Below are positions 1 through 7,500 of a stretch of 11,231 nt of DNA, piece by piece; within the stretch, counting starts at the first letter, position 1; each line of letters starts with the position of its first letter. The translations under genes and the position numbers were made by a program. Under the pieces are notes generated by a model. It saw nothing but the letters and a program-made list of their open reading frames with translations. It made no database searches and was not told the origin of the DNA. This DNA is from an uncultured delta proteobacterium (lineage in GTDB: Bacteria; Myxococcota_A; Bradymonadia; REDH01). The stretch spans positions 1-11,231 of the forward strand of contig CAIQPA010000540.1 in NCBI GenBank assembly GCA_903873545.1, written 5' to 3'.

Positions 1-1
1 C

Positions 2-1327
2 CGCGATACGGGCCCTGCGCTGATTGAACGGGTGAAGAGCCCCGAAGAGATCGAGGCGGAGAGGGTGGAGACCCTCAAGGCGGCGCGTCAGGCCGCCTTT
101 GACGCCTACGCAGACAAGGCCGATGAGGGCCGTCTGAAGCGGGCAGAGTCGGCACTCCGAACCGCGGTGGAATTGGACGCCGGGGATCCGAACAGCTGGT
201 TCAACCTTGGTCTGGTGCTCGCCGAGCAGGGCGATACGACGGCGGCCTCGGATGCCTTCTCGCGGGCGCAGGCAATCGACGCGCAGTTCATGCGTGGCAA
301 GGCCTACGAGGGCTACCTCAAGTTGAAAGAGGGCGACACGGCCGGCGCAGAGCGGGTGTTTCGCGACTGCATTACGTCGCGTGAGAACGAGACGGGTTGC
401 AACATCAACCTTGCGATTCTGCAGCGGCAGAAGCTTCTGGCTGCAGGCAAGCGCGATGCCAAGTCGGCCCAAGAGGCCATCGTCTTCCTTCGGTTTGCCC
501 TTGCCGGTGAATCGCTGAGCGCCGACGCCTATGCCAACCTGGCGCGCATCTACTTCGACCTGGGCCGCATTGAGTTGGCGCGGGTTGTCTGTGAGAACGC
601 GATCCAGCTTGGTTCCGACGCGGCGACGCTCCACAACCGGCTTGGTCTCATCGCGCTGGCACAGAAGGATGTGATCACGGCCTACCGGGAGTTCTTGGCC
701 GCCGTGAAGCGCGATCCGGACTATGTGGATGCCCACATGAACATTGGCGCGATGGCCCTGAACTTCCGCGATTTCGAGGTCGCCAAGCGGTCGTTCGAAG
801 CGGTGCTTTCCAAGCGTGAGAACGACCGCGACGCACGCCGCTCCTACGGCGTTGCGCTTCGTGGGCTCGACGACGGAGCCGGTGCAGAGGCGCAGTACAG
901 CCAGCTGCTCGCGCAGGATCCGAACGACTTCGCCACGCTCTACAACCTGGCCATCCTGCAGCAGGAGTTCAGCGGCGACTACCCGAAGGCGGTCGCGACC
1001 TTCGAGCAGCTGAAGGCCGCGGTGGGCAACAAGCGCTTCGAGCGGATGGAGGATGTGGACAAGCGCATCGTCGCCCTCAAGACGCTCATCGAGTTTGGGG
1101 CCGGAGAGCCGGAGCCCGAGCCGGAGGCTTCGCCCGAGATGCTGGATGGCATCGAGCCCGCACCTGCGGCTGAGCCCGCACCTGCGGCTGAGCCCGCACC
1201 GGCGGCTGACCCCGCACCGGCGGCTGAGCCCGCACCGGCAGTCGAGCCCGCACCGGCGGCTGAGCCCGCACCGGCGGCTGAGCCCGCACCGGCAGTCGAG
1301 CCCGAGCCCGAAGGATCGGGAGCCTAG
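2..1327 (+). CDS. gltE: GltE-like TPR protein with Pro/Ala/Glu-rich C-terminal repeat tail (5' partial)
   Basis: This is probably the periplasmic or outer-membrane-facing TPR component of a Glt/Agl-type envelope complex. The frame is open to the window edge. A GTG at 32 would give 431 residues but no signal peptide, so I infer that the true start and an export or lipoprotein signal lie upstream. Numbered from GTG32, TPR-like helical pairs occur at about 54-85, 164-197, 198-231, 232-265, 266-299 and 300-335, with motifs such as WFNLGLVLAEQGD and AYANLARIYFDLGR. Cys113 and Cys123 could form a disulfide, which fits a periplasmic location. From about residue 358 the protein becomes a low-complexity tail of EPAPAA units ending at a TAG stop. 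The following genes are GltF-like and GltG-like, which matches the M. xanthus order as I remember it. TPR proteins are easily confused, so the gltE name rests mostly on synteny. The coding call itself is secure. Confidence 0.72.
   Translation, partial: RDTGPALIERVKSPEEIEAERVETLKAARQAAFDAYADKADEGRLKRAESALRTAVELDAGDPNSWFNLGLVLAEQGDTTAASDAFSRAQAIDAQFMRGKAYEGYLKLKEGDTAGAERVFRDCITSRENETGCNINLAILQRQKLLAAGKRDAKSAQEAIVFLRFALAGESLSADAYANLARIYFDLGRIELARVVCENAIQLGSDAATLHNRLGLIALAQKDVITAYREFLAAVKRDPDYVDAHMNIGAMALNFRDFEVAKRSFEAVLSKRENDRDARRSYGVALRGLDDGAGAEAQYSQLLAQDPNDFATLYNLAILQQEFSGDYPKAVATFEQLKAAVGNKRFERMEDVDKRIVALKTLIEFGAGEPEPEPEASPEMLDGIEPAPAAEPAPAAEPAPAADPAPAAEPAPAVEPAPAAEPAPAAEPAPAVEPEPEGSGA
1154..1297 (+). 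repeat. 18-bp tandem repeat, 8 units, encoding EPAPAA/EPAPAV
   Basis: Eight consecutive in-frame 18-bp units, close to GAGCCCGCACCGGCGGCT, encode Glu-Pro-Ala-Pro-Ala-(Ala/Val). One unit begins with Asp instead of Glu. Units 1-2 share a CCT codon, and units 5 and 8 share the GCAGTC ending, so the array probably grew by duplication of small blocks. It is flanked by further Glu-Pro dipeptides and forms the extended C-terminal tail of the GltE-like protein. Pro/Ala spacers of this kind often span periplasmic distance or contact the cell wall, but that role is an inference. Unit number could vary between strains. Confidence 0.9.
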
Positions 1328-1377
1328 TCAGGAACTTTGAGCAAACGCCGGTGTCGAAACCAGGCGGCAGTCCGTCG

Positions 1378-1384
1378 AAGGGAG
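1378..1384 (+). promoter_or_regulatory. Ribosome binding site of the gltF-like gene
   Basis: AAGGGAG sits 6 bases before the ATG at 1391. It is a strong Shine-Dalgarno sequence and supports the short 79-residue gene as real. The 63-base gap after the upstream stop holds no convincing terminator, which fits co-transcription. Confidence 0.7.
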
Positions 1385-1390
1385 TGAACA

Positions 1391-1630
1391 ATGAATCAGA
1401 CGATCACATTGAGCATGGTTGCAGGGCTTCTCCTGCTCGCCTCATCGGTTTCGGCCGAAGAGACACAGCGCGAGACCAACTTCAACTTCGAAGAGGATGT
1501 TGTCACCGGAACGTTGGTCCGTCCTGACCAGGAGACGGTGACCGGCCTTCGTCGTGGCAAGGAGTCGAGTCTGATCAAGATCCGGAAGGATTTTGTGACG
1601 GAGATGGTGCAGTCGGTAGAGCGCTTCTGA
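1391..1630 (+). CDS. gltF: Small exported protein in the GltF (CglF) position
   Basis: This 79-residue protein begins with a clean Sec signal peptide: a short polar start, a hydrophobic core LSMVAGLLLLASSV, and an Ala-x-Ala-type site (SVSA followed by EE at about residue 22). The mature part is only about 57 residues. It contains FEEDVVTGTLVRPDQE followed by a basic, helical-looking C-terminus with a DFVTEMVQS core. No cysteine is present, so it is not a lipoprotein. A strong ribosome binding site fixes the start. It lies between the GltE-like and GltG-like genes, the place occupied in M. xanthus by the small periplasmic gliding protein GltF (CglF, from memory). The spacing to the next gene is 42 bases, which suggests one operon. 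The assignment rests on position, size, export signal and a remembered family resemblance. The biochemical role is unknown. Confidence 0.72.
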   Translation: MNQTITLSMVAGLLLLASSVSAEETQRETNFNFEEDVVTGTLVRPDQETVTGLRRGKESSLIKIRKDFVTEMVQSVERF

Positions 1631-1660
1631 GCGTGTTCGGCGAGAGCGGGCGTTCGAACC

Positions 1661-1666
1661 TGAGGA
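1661..1666 (+). promoter_or_regulatory. Ribosome binding site of the gltG-like gene
   Basis: TGAGGA lies 6 bases before the ATG at 1673 and supports that start. The FHA fold begins within a few residues of it, so no longer N-terminus is needed. Confidence 0.6.
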
Positions 1667-1672
1667 TGAACG

Positions 1673-3424
1673 ATGTCTGAATCGAGACTGTTGATTTTTG
1701 AAATCTACCGAGACGGCACGCACGAGCGGACGGAGCGGTTGGAACAGGATGTGGTGAAGATTGGCAGCCACGCCAAGTCGCACCTCTTCCTTGACGATGC
1801 GAATGTGAGCCGCGTGCATGCCGTGGTCGAGGTGACCGGCGACGACGTGTTCGTCATCGACCTGGGCTCGGGAAAGGGCACGACGGTGGGCGGCCAGCGT
1901 GTGAACAAGCAGAAGCTGTCGCACGGTGACCGGATCGGCGTTGGCGGCTACGAACTGGTCATTCGCTTTCATGAGGTGGGTGAGCGGAGTGGCGCGACCG
2001 GCGCAGGCGGCGGCTCGGAGGCGCGCGTGGTTGAGACGGACGACGAGATCTACACGCGCCGCTTCTTGCGTCGCGCGGAGAACTCGGATGGTTCGGTCGA
2101 AGCGGCGATGCTGTTCCGCGACCTCGTCATTGTTGACGACCTGTACCAGCCGCCGACGACCCTCAAGGTCGGCTCGGGTGCTGATTGCCAGTTCCAGATT
2201 GAGTCGGCGCTGATACCGGGCGGCGAGATTGTATTGCTCGAGGTATCGAGCGGCGAGCCGGTCCTGCTCCTCCGCGAGGGAATGGAGGGTGAGATTTGGG
2301 TTGGCGACAGCCACTTCACGCCGGCCGACGCGATTTCGTCGGGCCGCGCGACGCCTTCGGGCGACGTCTGGAGATTGGCGCTGACGCGTGAGACGCGTGC
2401 CCGGATCGTGATGGGGGAGTTGGTCTTCTTCTTCCGCCGGAGCGAAGTCCCGAAGTTTGTCTTCCCGATCAAGCGTGAGTGGCGTGCAGCCGGTCTTGCG
2501 CTGGCTGTGTCGACGCTCATTCAGGGCGGCCTGATCCTTGTGTCGCTGCTGATGCCGCCCGAGGTTGGCGAACTTGCGATGGAGCGTGAGGCCCAGCTCA
2601 ATCGTTACGTGCAGATGCTGCTCGTGAAGCCCGAAGAGAAGAAGCCCGAGGAGAAGCCGGAGTGGCTGAAGGAGAAGCAGGAGGCCGACAAGAAGTCGGA
2701 CAAGGGCGCCGAGAAGGCTGACAAGAGCAAGCCCGAGGATACCAAGACGAAGGACAAGCCCGAAGAGGTTACCGAGCTCGCTCGCGCTGAGGCGCGTGAC
2801 GAGGCAATGAACCGCGGCGCTGTCGACGTGCTCAACCAGCTTGGCCCCTCGAACGTCTTCGGCGGCGATGCCGCTGCCGGCGTGGCGGAGCTTGAGGCCA
2901 TTGGCGGCGTGAGCGACACGGGCCTGGGCCAGAGCTACGGGCAGGGCGGACTTGGCAAGTTTGGCGGCGGTCTGGCAAGCGGCGGTGGCCGTCTGTCGAC
3001 GGGCGTTGGCGGTGGCCCGATCGGCGTTGGTCGTTCGGGTGGTAACAATGTCGGCGGAAATCTCCGCGGGGTTTCGGACCGCAAGGTCCGCACGCCGGTG
3101 GTATCGACGCAGCCGTTCACGCTCACGGGCGCGCTCGACATGGACATTGTTCGTCGTGTCATCGCGGAGCATCGGCGTGAGATTATCGCCTGCTATGAGA
3201 CGGAGCTTCAGAAGCTCCCGGAGCTTCAGGGTCGCATCGACGTGGAGTTCGTGATCGGCCCGGATGGCGCGGTTGGTGGCACGAAGTTGAAGGCGTCGAC
3301 GCTCAAGAACGACGCGGTGCATGCCTGCGTGCAGCGTCGGGTCAAGCAGTGGCGTTTCCCCGAGCCGAAGGGTGGAGGAACAGTCCGCGTCTCCTATCCC
3401 TGGATCTTCACCTCCGGCGGTTAG
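1673..3424 (+). CDS. gltG: GltG/PglI-like protein: FHA domain, single membrane helix, AgmX/PglI C-terminal domain
   Basis: This is an inner-membrane bridge protein of 583 residues. Residues 5-99 form an FHA domain (Ser46, His49, GKGT at 67-70, final strands IGVGGYELVIRF). Residues 140-266 look like a second, degenerate beta-sandwich starting LKVGSGADCQFQI. One transmembrane helix spans about 272-294. The periplasmic part has a Lys/Glu/Pro-rich stretch (319-365) and a glycine-rich stretch (397-465), and ends in the AgmX/PglI C-terminal domain (482-581) with CYE at Cys507, Cys552 and WRFPEPKGGG. This domain is TonB-like and is typical of myxobacterial GltG and GltJ. FHA domains bind phosphothreonine peptides, so the cytoplasmic side may respond to Ser/Thr kinases. 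However, the canonical Arg of the GR motif is Ser32 and the Asn of the NG motif is Lys68. An AgmX/GltJ paralogue is less likely because no zinc-ribbon or GYF-like N-terminus is visible. Confidence 0.85.
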   Translation: MSESRLLIFEIYRDGTHERTERLEQDVVKIGSHAKSHLFLDDANVSRVHAVVEVTGDDVFVIDLGSGKGTTVGGQRVNKQKLSHGDRIGVGGYELVIRFHEVGERSGATGAGGGSEARVVETDDEIYTRRFLRRAENSDGSVEAAMLFRDLVIVDDLYQPPTTLKVGSGADCQFQIESALIPGGEIVLLEVSSGEPVLLLREGMEGEIWVGDSHFTPADAISSGRATPSGDVWRLALTRETRARIVMGELVFFFRRSEVPKFVFPIKREWRAAGLALAVSTLIQGGLILVSLLMPPEVGELAMEREAQLNRYVQMLLVKPEEKKPEEKPEWLKEKQEADKKSDKGAEKADKSKPEDTKTKDKPEEVTELARAEARDEAMNRGAVDVLNQLGPSNVFGGDAAAGVAELEAIGGVSDTGLGQSYGQGGLGKFGGGLASGGGRLSTGVGGGPIGVGRSGGNNVGGNLRGVSDRKVRTPVVSTQPFTLTGALDMDIVRRVIAEHRREIIACYETELQKLPELQGRIDVEFVIGPDGAVGGTKLKASTLKNDAVHACVQRRVKQWRFPEPKGGGTVRVSYPWIFTSGG

Positions 3425-3574
3425 TTCTAGGCGTCTGCCTTGCCGTCAGGAGATGCGGTTGATGCGGGGGAAAATGGCTCTCCCCGCTTGCCGATGGTTT
3501 GGCAGCGGGTAGAGTGCGCATTGTGTTCCAATGTGCCGCGCTCGTCGGTGCAGGCTTCTTCGGGAGAGCGCTCC
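3425..3574 (+). promoter_or_regulatory. Non-coding gap with alternative hairpins and a weak promoter candidate
   Basis: This 150-base gap is the longest in the window. GCGGGG at 3464-3469 can pair with CCCCGC at 3482-3487. Alternatively CCCGC-t-TGCC at 3483-3492 can pair with GGCAGCGGG at 3501-3509. The two stems share bases 3483-3487, so they exclude each other. Neither is followed by a U-tract, so this is not an ordinary intrinsic terminator. TTGGCA at 3499-3504 matches a -35 box at five of six positions, but the -10 candidates about 17 bases downstream are poor. It may separate the gltE-F-G block from a second transcription unit, or it may modulate read-through. Both ideas are inferences. 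Confidence 0.35.
3562..3567 (+). promoter_or_regulatory. Ribosome binding site that fixes the lipoprotein start
   Basis: GGGAGA lies 7 bases before the ATG at 3575. It decides between this start and an in-frame TTG at 3440, which would add 45 residues ahead of an obvious signal peptide. Confidence 0.7.
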
Positions 3575-4459
3575 ATGCGGTTTGGTTGGTGTTTGCTTCT
3601 GGTCTGTCTGGCCGCTCCCCTGTTTGGGGGCTGCGATGCTAAGCGCGCAGAGGCCCTGCAGTTGGTGGAGAAGGGGCTCGCCTTTGCCGCCGAAAACGAT
3701 GAGTTCGAGGCGGAGAAGCTCTTCAGCGAGGCGGCTACCGTATGCCCGGATTGCGGTGAGGCGCACCTTAACCGTGGCGTGATGCAGCTGCAGCACTATC
3801 GCAATCCGGCGAATGCTGTGGGTTCGTTAGAGCGCGCTGCGAAACTGCTGCCTACCGAGGTCTCGGCCCACTACTATCTGGGCGTGGCGCTGCAGGATTT
3901 GGGCAAGTCGGCGCAGGCCGAGGCGGCCTTTGGCGAGGCGCTGAAGATCAACGCGGGCCACGCGCTCTCGCTCCTGCACATCGGGCAGCTGCTGGAGGCG
4001 GCGGACAAGCCGCTCGAAGCGGCGTCGCGGTACAACGCCGCGATTGTTGCCGACGGCTACCTGGCTCAGGCCTATGTTTCGCTAGGCTCGCTCTACGCGC
4101 GCTACGGCAGATTTGCTGAGTCGCGCGTGGTCTTTGACAACGGCCTCGCGAACAGCCCCGGGTCTCCGGCCCTTCTTGCTGCGGCCGGGTATGCGGCACT
4201 CTCTGCGGGCGACACCGACCGGGCGATCACGCTGCTTTCGGAAGGATTCCAAGCCGGCGACACCAGCGCAAGCACCCCGTACAATCTGGGTGTGGCCTAC
4301 GGTCGCCGGTTTGATGCGACGGGTGATCAGGAGGCTCGCCGCTCCGCCGTTGCCGCGCTCACCCACGCGAAAACGAGTTGCAAGGTTGCCACGGATGCCG
4401 CGCGCTGCGCGGCGATCAGCGACCGCATTGCACGGCTTGAGCTCCTCAAGCCAAACTGA
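3575..4459 (+). CDS. TPR-repeat lipoprotein
   Basis: This 294-residue protein starts with a short basic N-terminus and a hydrophobic core (CLLLVCLAAPLF), leading to a lipobox-like LFGGC with the acylated cysteine at Cys20. The residue after it is Asp, which in E. coli retains lipoproteins in the inner membrane; the sorting rule in Myxococcota is less certain. About six or seven TPR helical pairs fill residues 25-245, for example AHYYLGVALQDLGKSAQAEAAF and AYVSLGSLYARYGRFAESRVVF. A CPDC motif at 57-60 and two more cysteines near the C-terminus could form disulfides. The gene lies between the gltG-like gene and the giant repeat gene, where I recall the beta-barrel gene gltH in M. xanthus. It is therefore likely a periplasmic scaffold or pilotin-like partner of this complex. 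It might instead be a diverged duplicate of the GltE-like protein. I cannot assign a specific family beyond TPR lipoprotein. Confidence 0.85.
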   Translation: MRFGWCLLLVCLAAPLFGGCDAKRAEALQLVEKGLAFAAENDEFEAEKLFSEAATVCPDCGEAHLNRGVMQLQHYRNPANAVGSLERAAKLLPTEVSAHYYLGVALQDLGKSAQAEAAFGEALKINAGHALSLLHIGQLLEAADKPLEAASRYNAAIVADGYLAQAYVSLGSLYARYGRFAESRVVFDNGLANSPGSPALLAAAGYAALSAGDTDRAITLLSEGFQAGDTSASTPYNLGVAYGRRFDATGDQEARRSAVAALTHAKTSCKVATDAARCAAISDRIARLELLKPN

Positions 4460-4537
4460 CGCACCGAGAGGCTGCGTTATCCGATTTCAGATAGTATGAG
4501 ACGGGTTTACTGACCCTGTTTCCTCGCCAAAGTGAAG

Positions 4538-7500
4538 ATGATGTCGAACCAGATTGCCAAGTTGCTCGCCGACCTCGCCGCCCGCCCTCAGCAGGTCGAG
4601 CTGATTGATGAACTCGATTTGGCCTGGAGCAGCGAGGCGGACTGGGAGACAGTTGTCCGTGAGATCCCGCTGCATGCGCGCCGCCTGACAGATGGGTCAG
4701 CCTCTGCCCGTCTGCTGGCCCGCTCTGCCTACATCGCGCGGCTCGGGTTGGATGACGCGGCTACGGCAGACGCGCTGCTCAACGAGGCGCTCACGCGCTC
4801 GTCAGACGCGGCGGCCTTTGCTGAGGCTGTGGTTGCGAGCGTGGAGTCGTCTGAGGACTGGGACGTTGTGCTGGGTGCGCTTGAGGATGCGGAGGCAGCG
4901 GTTGCGTCGACTGGCGCCAAGAGTCGCCTGGCGGTTGCGCAGGGCGGCGTGTTCGAGACGCACAAGCAGGACCACAAGTCTGCCATTGCCGCCTTCAAGC
5001 GGGCGGCCGAGCTCGACCCGACGCACGCTGAGGCCTTCCGTCGCGGCCGGCTGCTCTTTGCGGCTTCGGGGAACTGGGAGAAGGTTGTCACCTTCCTGGG
5101 CGCCGAGGCGAAGCTCGCCGGCGTTGCGGCTGCGAAGGCGGCTCTCATCGCGGAGGTTGCGGAGATTCAGTTTTCCCATCTCGCGAATCCCTCCGCGGCG
5201 CGTGCGAAGCTGGCCGAGGCGCTTGCACTTGATCCGACCTGTGCGGCCGCGGTCGCGCTCTCCGCGAAGTTGCCCGCTGATGTTGCGGTCGCGGCTACCG
5301 CGGTGCTGACCGCGCTGCCCGCGCCTGTGGCAGCGGCACCGGTGGCAGCGGCTCCTGCGGCAGCGGCTCCTGCGGCAGCGGCACCTCTGGCAGCGCCGAT
5401 TGCGCCATCGCTCGTTGCGCCCGCGCCGAAGCCGTTGGTGGCAGCTGTGGCAACGGCTCCCGTAGCAGCGGCCCCCGTGGCAGCTTCGTTCGGCGCCCCT
5501 GCCGCTGTTGCCGGTCCGCTCGACGCGGCCCGCTTCTTCCCGCTCGGCTGGGACGAGATGACGACCTACATCGACGATCTTCGGGAGATTGCCTACGGCA
5601 GCGCAGAGGGTGCGACGCGGCTTGGTGCGCGCATCGTTGACCTTCTGGCGCGCGATGGCGCGAGCGACGATGTGCTGGCGCGAGAGGCGTGGGACCTGCT
5701 CGGCCTGTCGGACGACAAGTTCGGTCTCGCGCGGCAGCTTCTGGCAGCACTGTACTGCCGTCGGAATGTCTGGGGCGAGCTCGAGATGCAGCTCGCCGAT
5801 GCCGACGGTTCGGAGCCCGACGGCGGCTGGGCCGGAGCCCTCTATGTGGCGCGCTTCAACGCGCTTGGAGACCGCGCTGGCGCGGCAGAGGTTGCCGGTC
5901 GCGCGGGTGCCGCGGCGCAGCGTGACGCCGAGGTCATCGATGCGGTGGTGAAGGGCAACTGGCGCAAGGCGCAGACCACCTTCATGGAGCGGCTTGCGGG
6001 GTTTGGTGCGGCCGCAGAGGCGGAGTCCTACCGCGAACTCGCCTACCTGGCGCTGGGCTTTCATGCCGAAGACAAGGTCGCCGACTCGCTTCGCCGTGTC
6101 CTCAAGGCCAACAAGGCCGACGCGGGCGCGCGCGAACTGGCGAAGGCGGTCTACCGTCGGAGTGAGAAGTGGCAGCCGCTCGCGGAGCTGCTGAAGCAGC
6201 ATGCGGACGAGGCGCAGCGCGAGTCGTCGTTGCGTAGTTCGATGCTGCGAGAGCTGCTGCGCATCTACCGCGACGAGCTCAAGCAAGACATGCTGGTCGT
6301 GACGACCTACCAGGCGCTGGCGCAGTTGCACCCGGCCGACCTGGCGCTGCTCGACGAGCTCGGCGGCCGGCTGGAGTCGCTGGGTCGCTGGCCCGATCTG
6401 ATCGATGTGAAGCGCAAGCGGATTGCTGCGCTGGATAGCGACAGCGATCGCATTGCGGCGATGCGGGAGCTGGCGCAGCTCTATCTCGTCCGGTTCTCGA
6501 ACCAGGCCGAGGCCATCAAGCTGTTTGAGCAGATCCGCGAGCTGGATGAGTCGGATGAGGGGGCTGTGGCCTCGTTGGAAGACCTCTACGACAAGCGTCG
6601 CGAGTGGGAGAAGCTGATTGCCATCAAGCGGATGCTCGCAGAGCGGGCCTTCGGCAACGACGAGCGGATCAAGTACCTGCGCGACGCGGCCGATGTCGCT
6701 GCGACCAAGGCGCGGAAGCCGGAGTTGGCGGTCGCGCTCTGGGGCGAGGTGCTCGAGTGTGACGCGAACGACCTTCAGGCGCTGTCGGCGCTGGAGCAGG
6801 GCTACGAGCGGGAGAAGAACTTCGCTCGCCTGGCCGAGATTGTGGAGCGGAAGGCTGCGGCGACCGTTGAAGCGGCCCCGAAGGCGCTCGCGCTGCTCAA
6901 GCTGGCGCAGCTTCTGGGCGATCGCCTTGGCCAGACGGAGCGTGCGCTCGAGGTCTACGAGGAGCTGCTTGAGGTCGAGCCGTCAAACGCGCGTGCGCGG
7001 GAGGCCATCCGCAAGGGAGCGATTGAACTTCAGCAGTGGGAGCGGCTCGAGCTGCTTTATGCCCGCGACGAGAACTGGTCGGAGTATGCCCGCCAGTTGG
7101 AAGGGCTTGTTGGCACGGTCAAGCAGGCTGAGGTTAAGGTGGATCTCTCGTTCAAGCTGTGGGAGGTCCTCTCCGAGCGGCTGAACCAGGTGGATCGCGG
7201 TTCCAAGGCGCTCGAGCGGGTGCTGACGGTGGACAACGCCAACGAGCGTGCCGCTGAACTGCTGGCCCCGATCTACGAGGGCCGCGGCGATCAGCCTGGC
7301 CTGGCCCGTGTGAGCGAAGTGCTCCTGCGCCACGCCACCGATGAGACGGCACAGCGCGACCTCCTGATCAAGCTTGGCCTGATCGCGCGGAAGATGAACG
7401 ATGCAGCGAAGGCCTACAACTGGCTTTCGCGCGCTGTCGTCACGGGCGAACTCGTGGTGTCGGTGCTCGACGATTTGGACGCCTCCTCGAAGGCGAGCCG

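Noticed and set aside
32..34. GTG as the true start of the first gene
   Set aside because: The frame is open upstream to the window edge. A start here leaves a TPR protein of an envelope complex with no export signal, so an upstream start is more likely, though unproven.
1442..3322. 626-codon open frame on the minus strand
   Set aside because: It is antisense to the gltF-like and gltG-like genes, whose domains are recognisable. The antisense translation shows no coherent domain.
3500..3518. Sigma-54-type promoter TGGCA...TGC
   Set aside because: The GG-to-GC spacing is 15 rather than the required 12 bases.
3440..3574. N-terminal extension of the TPR lipoprotein from TTG 3440
   Set aside because: It would place 45 unremarkable residues before a clear lipoprotein signal peptide. 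ATG 3575 has a good ribosome binding site.
4436..4450. Perfect inverted repeat CTTGAG-ctc-CTCAAG at the end of the lipoprotein gene
   Set aside because: It lies inside the coding sequence (codons for LELLK), has a 3-base loop and no T-tract. It is probably chance.
4492..4497. TAGTAT as a -10 box for the giant gene
   Set aside because: No -35-like hexamer lies at a suitable distance upstream.
4501..4519. Hairpin ACGGGT-ttactg-ACCCtGT before the giant gene as a terminator
   Set aside because: The core stem is only 4 bp, the extension needs a bulge, and the following T-run is too short.
5075..5091. 17-bp exact repeat TGGGAGAAGGTTGTCAC, also at 9128-9144
   Set aside because: Both copies encode the same conserved WEKVVT repeat motif in frame, so the protein repeat explains it and no separate DNA element is needed.
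4802..6331. 509-codon open frame on the minus strand
   Set aside because: It is antisense to the giant repeat gene and is low-complexity Arg/His/Cys-rich sequence opposite the Pro/Ala linker.
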